Positions 8,864-18,472 of a stretch of DNA of 32,130 nucleotides are shown in pieces; within the stretch, counting starts at the first letter, position 1, and each line of letters opens with the position of its first letter. The position numbers were made by a program, and so were the translations under genes. The notes under the pieces were generated by a model. That model made no database searches and was not told the origin of the DNA. It saw only the letters and a program-made list of their open reading frames with translations. This stretch comes from Gemmatimonadota bacterium (GTDB taxonomy: Bacteria; Gemmatimonadota; Gemmatimonadetes; Gemmatimonadales; Gemmatimonadaceae): NCBI GenBank assembly GCA_016871895.1, contig VHBO01000021.1, positions 1 through 32,130 on the forward strand, written 5' to 3'.

Positions 8864-10107
8864 TCCGGCCGCTCCGGTTGCCGGCGGATTGGCCCCTCGC
8901 GCTCGTCGCGCTCCTGCTGACCTGCTTCGGCCTCTCGATGGTGTACTCGGCCGGGCAGACCGACGTGCCGACCTTCGTGGAAGGGCTCTGGCGGGTACAG
9001 CTGGCGTGGGTCGTGCTCGGGGTGGCGGTGGGCTACGTGCTCACGCGGCTGAGCAGTCGGCTGCTGGAGGCGGTGAGCGTGCCGGCGTACATCGCGGCGT
9101 GTGTCCTCCTCCTGCTGCTCATCTTCGTCGGGAAGGGAGCGGGGACCGCGGCAAGCACCAAGAGCTGGCTCGCCATCGGCGGGGTCCGCCTCGGCCAGCC
9201 GTCCGAGCTCGCGAAGATCGCCGTCGTCTTGATGTTGGCCCACGTGCTCAGTGCCGCCCGTCGGGCACCGTCGACGCTCTTCGAACTCATTCCTTCGGCC
9301 ACGGTCGTGGGCATCCCCTGGCTGCTGATCATGGCGCAGCCCGACCTCGGGACGGGCATCGTCTTCATCGGCATCTACTACGCGATGCTCTTCTGGGCCG
9401 GGGTCAGCTGGTGGCTCCTCCTGCTCGCCGCGAGCCCGGGCGTGAGCCTCATCCTCGCCTTCAGCACCGGGCTCTGGGGGGCATGGTTCCTCATGCTGTT
9501 GGCGGTGCTCGCGCTCGTGCGGCCGGCCCGATGGGAGGGTGTGGTCGTCGTCGCCGGGAACCTGATGCTCGGTGTCCTCGCGCCACTCCTGTGGAACCGG
9601 CTCGATCCCTATCAGCAGCGGCGCCTCCTCGTCTTCCTCGACCCATCGAGCGATCCGCGGGCCTCCGGCTACCATCTCATCCAGTCCCAGGTGGCGATCG
9701 GGTCCGGGGGGTTGTTCGGCAAGGGATTCACGCTCGGGTCGCAGAAGCGACTCGCCTTCCTCCCGGAGCAGCAGACCGACTTCATCTTCCCCGTGGTGGC
9801 GGAGGAGTTTGGATTCCTCGGGGTGTCGATCGCCCTGGCGCTCTTCGCGGCGCTCCTGCTGCGCACCATCCGGGTGGCCGTCCGGTCGTCGACGCCGTTC
9901 GCCTCGTTGGTGGCCTTCGGGCTCACCTCGGCGTGGTTCACCCACCTGATGGTGAATGTCGGGATGACCGTCGGGCTGATGCCGATCACGGGGATCCCGT
10001 TGCCGTTCTTCTCGTATGGAGGGTCCTTTATGCTGGCGAGCTGGCTCTCGGTGGGGATCCTCCTGCTGATCTCGTCCGAGGGGCGCGGACAGGCCGACCG
10101 GCTCTAG
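8860..10107 (+). CDS. rodA: SEDS peptidoglycan polymerase RodA
   Basis: Glycosyltransferase of the elongasome that polymerises lipid II; it works with PBP2. 415 residues with about ten membrane segments. SEDS signatures are visible: AQPDLGTGIVF (D162), GYHLIQSQVAIGSGGLFGKG, and LPEQQTDFIFPVVAEEFGF containing D307, the Asp in the loop regarded as catalytic in RodA. The C-terminal MTVGLMPITGIPLPFFSYGGSF (positions near 370-390) is typical. The start overlaps the mrdA stop (ATGA), the tightest coupling in the operon. FtsW is the alternative, but adjacency to mrdA supports RodA. Confidence 0.96.
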   Translation: MIRPLRLPADWPLALVALLLTCFGLSMVYSAGQTDVPTFVEGLWRVQLAWVVLGVAVGYVLTRLSSRLLEAVSVPAYIAACVLLLLLIFVGKGAGTAASTKSWLAIGGVRLGQPSELAKIAVVLMLAHVLSAARRAPSTLFELIPSATVVGIPWLLIMAQPDLGTGIVFIGIYYAMLFWAGVSWWLLLLAASPGVSLILAFSTGLWGAWFLMLLAVLALVRPARWEGVVVVAGNLMLGVLAPLLWNRLDPYQQRRLLVFLDPSSDPRASGYHLIQSQVAIGSGGLFGKGFTLGSQKRLAFLPEQQTDFIFPVVAEEFGFLGVSIALALFAALLLRTIRVAVRSSTPFASLVAFGLTSAWFTHLMVNVGMTVGLMPITGIPLPFFSYGGSFMLASWLSVGILLLISSEGRGQADRL

Positions 10108-10125
10108 GGGCGCCGCCGGCCCTGC

Positions 10126-10154
10126 TTGCCCGGGCCCCCGGCTCAGTCCAGCTT
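10126..10154 (+). promoter_or_regulatory. Candidate accD promoter (leaderless type)
   Basis: TTGCCC (10126-10131), a 17-bp spacer, then CAGCTT (10149-10154), ending 7 nt before the accD ATG at 10162. Transcription would start at or beside the A of ATG. No Shine-Dalgarno sequence is visible before this ATG. The hexamers and spacing resemble those before hisS and dusB. Confidence 0.5.
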
Positions 10155-10161
10155 TCCGTCC

Positions 10162-11025
10162 ATGGTATGGTTCCGGAAGGAAAAGAAGCCCCTCCGCCCT
10201 CGGGGGGAGCGCCTCGAGATTCCCAAGGATGCGTGGGAGAAGTGCGAGGCCTGCGGGCACACCGACATCGCGGAGAAGTTTGCCCGCAATCACAATGTGT
10301 GTCCCGCCTGCGACCATCATCGGCGGTTCCGGGCGCACGAGTACGCCGCGTTGCTCCTTGACGAGGGGACCGCGGATGAGAAGGACGAGGAGGTGGCATC
10401 GGTGGACCCGCTCGGGTTCCCCGACTACCCGGGCCGGCTGGCGAAGTCCCGGAAGGGGGCGGGGCCGCACGATGCGATCCTCACGGTCTCCGGCCAGATG
10501 GACCGGACCCCGGTCAATCTCGGGGTGATGGACTTCGCCTTCATGGGCGGCTCGATGGGGTCGGTCGTCGGCGAGAAGATTGCCCGACTCGGGAACCGGT
10601 CCCTCGAGAAGAAGTGGCCCCTCATCCTGCTCTCCTGCTCCGGTGGGGCCCGGATGCAGGAGGGCGTGCTTTCGCTGATGCAGATGGCCAAGACGTCGGC
10701 GGTGCTCGCCCAGCTGGCGGAGCGCCGGATCCCGTACGTCTCGGTCCTCACCAACCCGACGACCGGCGGCGTCAGCGCCTCGTACGCGATGCTCGGCGAC
10801 GCGATCCTGGCGGAGCCGGGCGCGGTGATCGGGTTCGCTGGGCCCCGAGTCATCAAACAGACCCTCGGGCAGGATCTCCCGGAGGGGTTCCAGACCGCGG
10901 AGTTTCTCCTCGAGCACGGGATGGTCGACCGGGTGGTGCATCGGCACCAGCTGAAGCGGACCATCGGCCAGCTGCTGCGGCATATGAGCGGGAAGCCTGC
11001 GGCGACGGGGTGGGCGACCTCCTGA
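10162..11025 (+). CDS. accD: Acetyl-CoA carboxylase carboxyltransferase subunit beta
   Basis: With AccA it transfers carboxyl from carboxybiotin to acetyl-CoA, giving malonyl-CoA for fatty-acid synthesis. 287 residues from the ATG at 10162 (MVWFRKEKKP). The N-terminal four-cysteine zinc ribbon is intact (C28, C31, C47, C50: KCEACGH ... NVCPACDHH). The crotonase-like carboxyltransferase core follows (GGSMGSVVGEKIARL, CSGGARMQEGVLSLMQMAKT, NPTTGGVSASYAMLGD, GFAGPRVIKQTLGQDLPEGF). folC follows with a 16-nt overlap, the same accD-folC order known in E. coli. accA is not in the window. Confidence 0.97.
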   Translation: MVWFRKEKKPLRPRGERLEIPKDAWEKCEACGHTDIAEKFARNHNVCPACDHHRRFRAHEYAALLLDEGTADEKDEEVASVDPLGFPDYPGRLAKSRKGAGPHDAILTVSGQMDRTPVNLGVMDFAFMGGSMGSVVGEKIARLGNRSLEKKWPLILLSCSGGARMQEGVLSLMQMAKTSAVLAQLAERRIPYVSVLTNPTTGGVSASYAMLGDAILAEPGAVIGFAGPRVIKQTLGQDLPEGFQTAEFLLEHGMVDRVVHRHQLKRTIGQLLRHMSGKPAATGWATS

Positions 11026-12308
11026 GCGGCACCGACTATCGTGCCGCGCTCGAGGCCCTCTTCGCGCGGACGACGGGGCAGTGGCGGCTCGGGCTCGACC
11101 GGGTGGAGGCGTTGCTTGCCGCGCTCGGGGACCCGCATCGCCGCGTCCCCGTGCTCCACGTGGCCGGCACGAACGGAAAGGGGAGCGTCTGCGCCGCGCT
11201 CGAGCACGTCCTGCGGCGTCGCGGCTGGCGGGTCGCGAAGTACACCTCCCCGCATCTGGTCGACTTCCGTGAGCGGTTCCTGATCGACGGCCGCCCGGTG
11301 GATGAGGCGGCGATCGTCGCGTTCCTCGAGCGGTGGACCCCAACGGTCGAGCGCCTCGGCGCGACCTTCTTCGAGGCGACGACCGCAATGGGCTTTCAGC
11401 TCTTCGCCGACGCCGGCGTGGATGTGGCGGTGATCGAGACGGGGCTGGGGGGACGGCTTGACGCGACCAACGTCGTCGATCCGCTCGTCGCCGGGGTGAC
11501 GGGGATCGGGCTGGACCATATGGAGTTCCTCGGGACCACCCGCGCGCAGATCGCGCCGGAGAAGGCGGGGATCTACAAGCCGGGGCGGCCGGCCGTCGTC
11601 GGGGAGCCCGAAGCGGAGATCCGCGCGATCCTTGCGGCGGAGGCGGCCCGACGCGGGGCGACCCCGGTGCGGGTGGTGGCGGAGGAGGGCCGCCCTACGG
11701 CGGTCGAGCCGACGGGGACGGGGACCCGATTCCGCTGGGAGCGCGTTGGGGCGGACTCCCTCGACGTGGTGATGGGGCTCCCGGGCCGCCACCAAGCGAG
11801 CAATGCGCTGGTGGCGCTCACGATGCTCGATGCCCTGCCGGCGCCGTTCCACGTCGCCCCGGCGACCGCGGCGCCGCTGCTCGCTGACCTCCGCCTCGCG
11901 GGGCGATTCTCCCGGCACGGCGACTGGATCTTCGACGTCGCGCACAACCCCGATGGGGCGCTCGTCTCGGCGGCCACCCTCCGGGCTGTCGCGCCGGGTG
12001 GACCGGTCGTCGCGATCGTGAGCGTCTTGGGCGACAAGGACTGGCGGGGGATTTTGGATGCGCTGGGCCCCGTGGTGGACCGCTTCATCCTGACGAACGC
12101 CCCCACGGCGCCGGCGAGCCGGGCGTGGGATGCCGAGGTGGCCCGGCGGTATGCCACCGATGCCGGTTGGGCCGCGGAGCTCGTCCCAGATTTCGACGCG
12201 GCGTTGGCCCTCGCCCCGTCGCGCGGGGCGACGATCCTCGTGACGGGGAGTTTTCACACCGTCGGCGACGCGATGGCGCGGTTGCAGGTGAATCCGGCCA
12301 CCGGGTAG
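11010..12308 (+). CDS. folC: Bifunctional folylpolyglutamate/dihydrofolate synthase
   Basis: Mur-ligase-family enzyme that adds glutamate to dihydropteroate and/or extends folylpolyglutamate tails. The GTG at 11010 overlaps the 3' end of accD and gives 432 residues. The P-loop is HVAGTNGKGSV (GTNGKGS at 53-59), followed by the folate-loop motif YTSPHLVDFRERF, the family signature VIETGLGGRLDATNVV and GLDHMEFLGTTRAQIAPEKAGI, whose Lys is the candidate carbamylated metal-site residue, and in the C-terminal part DVAHNPDGA. The frame is open upstream to 10614 only as a shadow inside accD. Whether it has both activities cannot be decided from sequence. Confidence 0.95.
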   Translation: MGDLLSGTDYRAALEALFARTTGQWRLGLDRVEALLAALGDPHRRVPVLHVAGTNGKGSVCAALEHVLRRRGWRVAKYTSPHLVDFRERFLIDGRPVDEAAIVAFLERWTPTVERLGATFFEATTAMGFQLFADAGVDVAVIETGLGGRLDATNVVDPLVAGVTGIGLDHMEFLGTTRAQIAPEKAGIYKPGRPAVVGEPEAEIRAILAAEAARRGATPVRVVAEEGRPTAVEPTGTGTRFRWERVGADSLDVVMGLPGRHQASNALVALTMLDALPAPFHVAPATAAPLLADLRLAGRFSRHGDWIFDVAHNPDGALVSAATLRAVAPGGPVVAIVSVLGDKDWRGILDALGPVVDRFILTNAPTAPASRAWDAEVARRYATDAGWAAELVPDFDAALALAPSRGATILVTGSFHTVGDAMARLQVNPATG

Positions 12309-12311
12309 CTT
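12282..12311 (+). promoter_or_regulatory. Candidate hisS promoter (leaderless type)
   Basis: TTGCAG (12282-12287), an 18-bp spacer, and TAGCTT (12306-12311) lie in the 3' end of folC. The -10-like hexamer ends exactly 6 nt before the hisS ATG at 12318, so the transcript would begin at the start codon. No Shine-Dalgarno sequence precedes the ATG. Confidence 0.5.
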
Positions 12312-12317
12312 TCCCGG

Positions 12318-13694
12318 ATGAGTGGTGCGGCCCTTCCAGGTTTCCGCGATTTCTATCCCGACGAGCTGGCCCGCCGAGCCCACATCTTCCAGGCCTGGCG
12401 GGCCGTCGCGCGCCGGTATGCCTTCGTCGAATACGACGGCCCCCCGCTGGAACCCCTCGACCTCTACACCCGCAAGAGCGGGGATGAGATCGTCGCCCAG
12501 CTGTACAACTTCACGGACAAGGGGGGGCGGGAGGTCGCGCTCCGTCCCGAGATGACCCCCACCTTCGCCCGGATGGTCGGGGCGCGGGCGAATGCCCTCC
12601 GGAAGCCCGTGCGCTGGTTCTCCATCCCCCAGCTGTTCCGGTACGAGCGGGCGCAGCGCGGACGGCTGCGCGAGCACTACCAGCTGAACGTTGACATCGT
12701 CGGCGAGTCGAGCGAGGTGGCGGATGCGGAACTGCTCGGGGCCGCCATCGACATCATGCGCGAGCTCGGGCTGACCTCCGCGGACGTCCGCGCGCGCGTC
12801 AGCGACCGCCGGCTGCTGGGTGGGATCCTGACGACGCTCGGGGTCACCGAGACGCAGATTCCCGCCGTGTATGCGGTCGTCGACAAGATCGCGCGCCAGC
12901 CGCGCGAGGTGTCGGCGGAGAAGCTCGCTGCCGCAGGGCTCACCCCGGCGCAGGTGGAACGCATTCTCGGCCTCGCTGCCGGGACGACCTTCGACTCCGT
13001 CCGTGCGGAATTCGGTGCGGCCCCGGCGGCGGCCGAGCACGTGGAGAGATTCGGCCGCTTTCTCAAGCACCTCGATGCGCTCGGATTCGGCGAATGGGTG
13101 GACCTCGACCTCTCCATCGTCCGCGGGCTCGCCTACTACACGGGGATCGTGTTCGAGCTCTTCGACGCCAAGGGCGAACTCCGCGCCATCTGCGGCGGCG
13201 GGCGCTATGACACCCTGCTCAAGTCGCTCGGCGGCGTCGACCTCCCCGCGCTCGGTTTCGGGATGGGCGATGTCGTGCTCGGCGAGCTGCTGGCCGATAG
13301 AGGGCTATTTCCAGCGCCCGGGGCCGATGGGGCAGACCTCTACCTCGTAGCGGGGAACGGGGCTGTCGGTCGCCCGTATGCCGAATCGCTCCGCCTCGTG
13401 AGCGCGCTCCGGGGGGCTGGGTTCAGCGTCAATCACGGCCTCAACGCCGAGCGGTTCCTCTCGCAGGCCACGCGAAACCAGGTGGATGGCGCGAAGAAGG
13501 CAGGTGCCGCCGCGGTGATCGGGGTGCGCGAGGATGGCCGGCTCGAGGTGACCTCGATCCTGGGGCGGATGAAGGACGCCCCGACCCACCTGATGGACCC
13601 TGCGGCGACCCTCGCCGGGGATACGACGACCCTGCAGGCGTTGCGCGACTGGCTGGCCGAGCAGCGCGCGACCGCCCGAGAGACGAATGGCTGA
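12318..13694 (+). CDS. hisS: Histidyl-tRNA synthetase
   Basis: Class II aminoacyl-tRNA synthetase charging tRNA-His. 458 residues, somewhat longer than E. coli HisS (424). Motif 1 region [11 protein letters not shown], the histidine-binding/motif 2 region ([33 protein letters not shown]), the HisA-type motif at R269 ([14 protein letters not shown]) and motif 3 ([14 protein letters not shown]) are present. The usual RGLDYYTG is RGLAYYTG here. The C-terminal anticodon-binding domain ([18 protein letters not shown]...) is recognisable but has [20 protein letters not shown] in place of the common lysine-rich LKKQLKYADK-type stretch. It overlaps proS by 8 nt. Confidence 0.93.
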   Translation: MSGAALPGFRDFYPDELARRAHIFQAWRAVARRYAFVEYDGPPLEPLDLYTRKSGDEIVAQLYNFTDKGGREVALRPEMTPTFARMVGARANALRKPVRWFSIPQLFRYERAQRGRLREHYQLNVDIVGESSEVADAELLGAAIDIMRELGLTSADVRARVSDRRLLGGILTTLGVTETQIPAVYAVVDKIARQPREVSAEKLAAAGLTPAQVERILGLAAGTTFDSVRAEFGAAPAAAEHVERFGRFLKHLDALGFGEWVDLDLSIVRGLAYYTGIVFELFDAKGELRAICGGGRYDTLLKSLGGVDLPALGFGMGDVVLGELLADRGLFPAPGADGADLYLVAGNGAVGRPYAESLRLVSALRGAGFSVNHGLNAERFLSQATRNQVDGAKKAGAAAVIGVREDGRLEVTSILGRMKDAPTHLMDPAATLAGDTTTLQALRDWLAEQRATARETNG

Positions 13695-15159
13695 CGACAA
13701 GAAGCTGACGACCCGCGCCGACGATTTCAGCGCCTGGTACAACGAGCTCGTGCTCCGCGCCGAGCTCGCCGACTATTCCCCCGTGAAGGGCTCAATGGTG
13801 ATCCGCCCCAACGGGTACGGGATCTGGGAGCGCATGCAGCGCGCCCTGGACGACATGTTCAAGGCGACGGGCCATCAGAACGCGTACTTCCCGTTGTTCA
13901 TCCCGCAGAGCTTCCTGCAGAAGGAGGCACAGCACGTCGAAGGGTTCGCGCCCGAGACGGCCGTCGTGACCCACGGGGGCGGGAAGGCGCTCGAGGAGCC
14001 GCTCGTCGTGCGGCCGACCTCCGAGACGATCATCTACCACATGTTCGCCAAGTGGGTGCAGTCGTACCGCGACCTCCCCATCCTGATGAACCAGTGGGCG
14101 AACGTGGTGCGGTGGGAGATGCGGACCCGGTTGTTCCTCCGGACGCTCGAGTTCCTCTGGCAGGAGGGGCACACCGCCCACGCGACGCACGACGAGGCCG
14201 AGGCGGAGACGCGGCGGATGCTCGGTGTCTACCGTGAGTTCATGGAAGGCTGGATCGCGATGCCGGTCGTCACCGGGCAGAAGACCGAGAGCGAGAAGTT
14301 CGCCGGCGCGCTCCGCACGTACTCGTGCGAGGCGATGATGCAGGACAACAAGGCGCTGCAGGCCGGCACCTCGCACAACCTCGGGCAGAACTTCGCCAAG
14401 GCGTTCGATCTGAAGTTCCAAGACGAGGGCGGTGAGATGGCCTTTGCGTGGAACACGTCGTGGGGGGTCTCGACCCGCATGGTGGGCGGGCTGATCATGA
14501 CTCACTCCGATGACAACGGGCTCGTCTGCCCGCCGCGGCTCGCGCCGGTCGAGGTTGTCATCATCCCCATCTACAAGTCGGACGACGAGAAGGCGCGGGT
14601 GGTGGAGGCGGCGTACAAGGTGCGGGACGAGCTGACGCAGTGGGCAGGGCGCGGCGCGACCGATCGCCTCCGGGTGATCGTGGATGCGCGCGAGGGGATC
14701 AAGCCGGGCGCCAAGTACTACGAGCACGAGATGCGCGGGATCCCGCTGCGCTTGGAGATCGGCCCGAAGGACCTCGAGAAGGGGTCGGTCTTCTCCGCCC
14801 GGCGCGACACCCGGGCCAAGGCGGCGCTCTCGATGACGGGGCTCCCGGAGGCGGTCGCCCGGCTTCTCGAGACCATTCAGGCCGACCTGTTGGCCGCCGC
14901 GACGGCTCGTCGCGAGGCGAACTCGCACCGCAACGTGACCTCTTACGCGCAGTTCAAGGAGATCATGGAGGGACCGGGTGGGTTCGTCTACGCCGGCTGG
15001 AACGGCGATCCCGCCGTCGAAGCTCAGGTGAAGGAGGAGACCAAGGCGACGATCCGCTGCATCCCCGATCCGGAGTTCCGCACGGCCGAGGCGCCGACCA
15101 CCTGCCTTATCACGGGTGAGCCCGCGCGACACGAAGTCATCTGGGCCAAGGCATACTGA
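13687..15159 (+). CDS. proS: Prolyl-tRNA synthetase, type 3 (archaeal/eukaryote-like)
   Basis: Class II synthetase charging tRNA-Pro. 490 residues. It lacks the editing insertion found in the long E. coli-type enzyme and has the short archaeal/eukaryote-like layout: catalytic core starting with the motif 1 region ([21 protein letters not shown], near 36-56), [21 protein letters not shown], motif 2 ([24 protein letters not shown]), motif 3 region ([20 protein letters not shown]), an anticodon-binding domain ([13 protein letters not shown]), and a C-terminal extension ending in ICWAKAY-like VIWAKAY with two cysteines (IRCIP, TTCLI). The ATG overlaps the 3' end of hisS, so the two are translationally coupled. 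Confidence 0.96.
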   Translation: MADDKKLTTRADDFSAWYNELVLRAELADYSPVKGSMVIRPNGYGIWERMQRALDDMFKATGHQNAYFPLFIPQSFLQKEAQHVEGFAPETAVVTHGGGKALEEPLVVRPTSETIIYHMFAKWVQSYRDLPILMNQWANVVRWEMRTRLFLRTLEFLWQEGHTAHATHDEAEAETRRMLGVYREFMEGWIAMPVVTGQKTESEKFAGALRTYSCEAMMQDNKALQAGTSHNLGQNFAKAFDLKFQDEGGEMAFAWNTSWGVSTRMVGGLIMTHSDDNGLVCPPRLAPVEVVIIPIYKSDDEKARVVEAAYKVRDELTQWAGRGATDRLRVIVDAREGIKPGAKYYEHEMRGIPLRLEIGPKDLEKGSVFSARRDTRAKAALSMTGLPEAVARLLETIQADLLAAATARREANSHRNVTSYAQFKEIMEGPGGFVYAGWNGDPAVEAQVKEETKATIRCIPDPEFRTAEAPTTCLITGEPARHEVIWAKAY

Positions 15160-16418
15160 TGAGCTTCGAGCGCGTCGACGGCGTGTTGCACGCCGAGTCC
15201 GTCGCGCTCCCGCGGCTGGCCGAGGCGGTGGGGACGCCGTTCTACGTGTATTCGGCCGAGCGGATCCGTGCGCAGCTCGGGGCCCTCACCGCCGCGCTTG
15301 ACGGCCTCCCGCATCGGATCCACTTCGCGATGAAGGCGAACGCCTGTCGCGGCGTCCTCGAGGTGGTGCGCGGGTTCGGCGCCGGGGTCGACGTGGTCTC
15401 CGGTGGCGAGCTCGACCGGGCGCGCCGTGCCGGGTTCGCGCCTGACGACATCCTCTTCGGCGGGGTCGGGAAGCAGGCCCACGAGCTCCGCGAAGCGCTC
15501 GTCGGCGGCGTCAAGGTGATCAACGTCGAGTCGCCGGCGGAGCTCACGCTCGTCGCGGAGATCGCGGCGTCGTTGGGGGTGATCGCGCCCGTCGGACTGC
15601 GGGTGAATCCCGAGGTTGACGTCGAGAACGCGCATCGGTTCATCGCGACGGGGGAGAAGGGGCACAAGTTCGGCATCCCGATCGGCGAGGCGTTCGCGGC
15701 GGGGCAGCTGGCGCTCGCCTCACCGCATCTCCGGCTCGTCGGGCTCGATATGCACGTGGGGTCGCAGCTCCTCTCGCTGGAGGCGTACCGCCACGGCGCG
15801 ACGCGCCTCGTGGAGCTCGGGCAGGCGCTGCAGGCGACGGGCGCCAAGCTTCGGTACCTCGACGTCGGGGGTGGCCTCCCGGTGCGGTATCGTGACGAGG
15901 CGGCGCCGGATCTCACCGCATACGCGACGATCGTCGGCGGCGCGGCGGCGGCGCTCGGCGTGTCGCTCCTCGTCGAGCCGGGGCGGTTCGTGATCGCCGA
16001 CGCGGGGATGCTCGTGACGCGCGTGCTCTACCGGAAGGGGAACGCTGGGCGCACGACGCTCGTCTGCGATGCGGGGATGACCGAGCTCGTGCGGCCCTCG
16101 CGCTATGATGCGTACCACCAGATCGAACCGGTGCGGCCCGCTCACGGGGAGGAGCTCGTCGATGTGGTAGGGCCGGTCTGTGAGACGGGGGATTTCCTCG
16201 CGCTCAAGCGACCGATGCCGGTCGTCGAGGCTGGGGCGCTGCTCGCCGTCCACGCGGCGGGGGCGTATGGCTCGGTCATGGCCTCGCAGTACAACGCCCG
16301 CCCGAAAGCGCCGGAGGTGATGGTGGATGGGGCGCAGTGGGCGGTGGTGACGACGCGGGAGACCTATGACGATCTGGCGCGCCACGATGTGGCGGCGCCG
16401 GACTGGAGACAGGACTGA
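15159..16418 (+). CDS. lysA: Diaminopimelate decarboxylase
   Basis: PLP-dependent (fold III) decarboxylation of meso-diaminopimelate to L-lysine, the last step of lysine synthesis. 419 residues. PLP lysine K59 (HFAMKANACRG), H199 (LDMHVGSQL), the glycine loop DVGGGLPVRY (235-244), EPGRFVIADAG (273-283), catalytic C341 (GPVCETGDFLA) and the substrate-binding region GAYGSVMASQYNARP (368-382) are all present. The ATG overlaps the proS stop (TGATG). Related ornithine/arginine decarboxylases are less likely because the CETGD and GSVMASQYN motifs are of the LysA type. Confidence 0.95.
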   Translation: MSFERVDGVLHAESVALPRLAEAVGTPFYVYSAERIRAQLGALTAALDGLPHRIHFAMKANACRGVLEVVRGFGAGVDVVSGGELDRARRAGFAPDDILFGGVGKQAHELREALVGGVKVINVESPAELTLVAEIAASLGVIAPVGLRVNPEVDVENAHRFIATGEKGHKFGIPIGEAFAAGQLALASPHLRLVGLDMHVGSQLLSLEAYRHGATRLVELGQALQATGAKLRYLDVGGGLPVRYRDEAAPDLTAYATIVGGAAAALGVSLLVEPGRFVIADAGMLVTRVLYRKGNAGRTTLVCDAGMTELVRPSRYDAYHQIEPVRPAHGEELVDVVGPVCETGDFLALKRPMPVVEAGALLAVHAAGAYGSVMASQYNARPKAPEVMVDGAQWAVVTTRETYDDLARHDVAAPDWRQD

Positions 16419-16927
16419 TGCGCATCGGGGTGATGTCGGACTCGCACGACCGCGTCCCTGCGGTCGATGCACTCTTGCGGCAGATGGTGGCGCGCGAGGT
16501 GACGATGGTCTTGCACGCGGGGGACTTCTGTGCGCCGTTCGCGCTGCGCCCCTTCCGCGACCAGAACGTCGCGATGGCCGGAGTCTTCGGCGGGAACGAT
16601 GGGGACCGGGCCGGCCTCCGGGCGTTCGCGGAGCAGGGGATGGGGCAGGAGCTCTTCGAGTCGCCGCATTCCGTGAAGTTCGGTGACGTGAAGGTGCTCC
16701 TGGTCCACGACCTCGCCGACGTGCACGAGGGCTCGATTAGCGCCCACGATATCGTCGTGTACGGGCATACGCACGTCGCCGCGGTCGAGCAGCGTGGGGA
16801 GACCCTGCTCGTGAATCCCGGCGAGGCGTGCGGGTGGCTGCACGGCACGCCGACCGCCGCCATCATCGATCTCGACACCAAGCAGGTGGAGATGCTCACG
16901 CTCGATCCGACGGAGTGGACCCGGTGA
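16418..16927 (+). CDS. YfcE/MJ0936-type metallophosphoesterase
   Basis: Small calcineurin-like phosphoesterase of 169 residues. All metal-binding motifs are present: D8-S-H10 (MSDSHD), D36 (HAGDFC), N60-D61 (GGNDGD, the GNH/GND motif), H96 (LLVHDL) and H116-T-H118 (VYGHTHVA). Members of this family hydrolyse phosphodiesters, some of them cyclic nucleotides, but natural substrates are mostly unknown. It is coupled on both sides: its ATG overlaps the lysA stop and its stop overlaps the guaA GTG. Co-transcription with guaA may hint at nucleotide metabolism, but that is only positional. Confidence 0.9.
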   Translation: MRIGVMSDSHDRVPAVDALLRQMVAREVTMVLHAGDFCAPFALRPFRDQNVAMAGVFGGNDGDRAGLRAFAEQGMGQELFESPHSVKFGDVKVLLVHDLADVHEGSISAHDIVVYGHTHVAAVEQRGETLLVNPGEACGWLHGTPTAAIIDLDTKQVEMLTLDPTEWTR

Positions 16928-18468
16928 CGTCCCGTGTATTGATCCTCGACTGCGGCTCGCAGTTCACGCAGCTCATCGCCCGCCGGGTGCGCGAGGCGCG
17001 CGTCTTCTCGGAGATCCACCCGCCGACGCGCTCCCTCGAGTGGATCCGCGCGTGGCAGCCCACGGCGATCATCCTCTCGGGTGGCCCGAGCTCGGTCACG
17101 GACGAGGGCGCGCCGACGTTCGATCCCGCGATCCTCGACGTGGCGCCCGTCCTCGGCGTCTGCTACGGGATGCAGTGGATCGCCCAGACGGTGGGCGGCG
17201 CGGTGAAGGGGGGCGGGCGTCGTGAGTACGGTCGCGCCGAGATCGTCGTCAAGGATACCGGTGGGCTCTTCGCCGGCTTCGACGACGGGGAGCGCTCGGT
17301 CGTCTGGATGAGTCACGGCGATCACGTCGAAACGGTCCCGCCGGGCTACGTGCTCACGGCGTCGAGCGACGGGAATCCGGTCGTCGCCTTCCGGCACGCC
17401 ACGAAGCCGATCCACGCGGTGCAGTTCCACGCCGAGGTGGCGCATACCGTGCGTGGCGCGGAGATCATCCAGAACTTCCTCTTCGGTGTCGCGGGGTGCA
17501 CCCCCGACTGGACGCCGGGGCATTTCATCGAGCAGGAGGTCGCGCGGATCAAGGCGCTCGTCGGTGACGCGCAGGTGATCTGTGGCCTCTCGGGTGGCGT
17601 GGACTCGTCCGTCGCGGCGGCGCTGGTGCATCGCGCGATCGGAGACCAGCTGACCTGCATCTTCGTGGACACGGGCCTGCTGCGGCTCCACGAGCGCGAG
17701 CAGGTCGAGCGGACGATGGGGCAGCACCTCGGTATCCGCCTGATCACCGTCCGGGCGGAGGATCGGTTCCTCGGCGCGCTGCAGGGGCTCGATGATCCCG
17801 AGAAGAAGCGAAAGGCGATCGGGCACACCTTCATCGACGTCTTCGAGGATGCGTCGGCCGAGGCGGGGAAGGACGCGAAGTTCCTCGTGCAGGGGACGCT
17901 CTATCCCGATGTGATCGAGTCGGTCAGCGCGAAGGGGGGGCCGAGCGCGACGATCAAGACGCATCACAACGTCGGTGGGCTCAAGCCCGATATGAAGTTC
18001 CAGTTGATCGAGCCGCTGCGCGAGCTCTTCAAGGACGAGGTGCGGAATGTCGGCCGTGAGCTCGGCCTCCCCGAGGAGATGGTCGGGCGGCATCCGTTCC
18101 CCGGTCCCGGACTCGCGATCCGCGTGCTCGGCGCCGTCGACCCCGTCAACGTGGAGACGCTCCGCCGCGCGGATGCGATTTATCTCGAGGAGATCCGCGC
18201 GGCGGGGCTCTACAACGAGATCTGGCAGGCGTTCGCCGTCTTCCTCCCCGTGCGATCGGTCGGCGTGATGGGGGACGGGCGAACCTACGAGCACGTGATC
18301 GCGCTCCGCGCGGTGACGAGCACCGATGGGATGACGGCGGATTGGTTCGCGTTCCCGACCGAGGTGCTCGCGCGCGTCTCGAATCGGATCATCAATGAGG
18401 TTCCTGGGATCAATCGCGTCGTGTACGACGTGAGCTCCAAGCCGCCCGCGACGATCGAGTGGGAGTGA
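16924..18468 (+). CDS. guaA: GMP synthase (glutamine-hydrolysing)
   Basis: Converts XMP, ATP and glutamine to GMP. The GTG at 16924, with GGAG 8 nt upstream and overlapping the previous stop (GTGA), gives 514 residues. The class I glutaminase domain has C80 ([10 protein letters not shown]) and H169/E171 ([10 protein letters not shown]; the usual HPEV is HAEV here). The ATP-pyrophosphatase P-loop is SGGVDSS (223-229), and the C-terminal dimerisation/XMP-binding domain has [13 protein letters not shown] and ends ATIEWE as usual. A frame open upstream to 16828 lies within the phosphoesterase gene. Confidence 0.97.
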   Translation: MTSRVLILDCGSQFTQLIARRVREARVFSEIHPPTRSLEWIRAWQPTAIILSGGPSSVTDEGAPTFDPAILDVAPVLGVCYGMQWIAQTVGGAVKGGGRREYGRAEIVVKDTGGLFAGFDDGERSVVWMSHGDHVETVPPGYVLTASSDGNPVVAFRHATKPIHAVQFHAEVAHTVRGAEIIQNFLFGVAGCTPDWTPGHFIEQEVARIKALVGDAQVICGLSGGVDSSVAAALVHRAIGDQLTCIFVDTGLLRLHEREQVERTMGQHLGIRLITVRAEDRFLGALQGLDDPEKKRKAIGHTFIDVFEDASAEAGKDAKFLVQGTLYPDVIESVSAKGGPSATIKTHHNVGGLKPDMKFQLIEPLRELFKDEVRNVGRELGLPEEMVGRHPFPGPGLAIRVLGAVDPVNVETLRRADAIYLEEIRAAGLYNEIWQAFAVFLPVRSVGVMGDGRTYEHVIALRAVTSTDGMTADWFAFPTEVLARVSNRIINEVPGINRVVYDVSSKPPATIEWE

Positions 18469-18472
18469 GCCC

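Noticed and set aside
8818-13070. Very long antisense open frames (about 850-880 codons) opposite rodA-accD and opposite accD-folC-hisS
   Set aside because: They lie opposite well-identified genes, are rich in Arg, Pro, His, Gly and Glu, and lack any recognisable motif. Such frames are expected opposite high-GC coding sequence.
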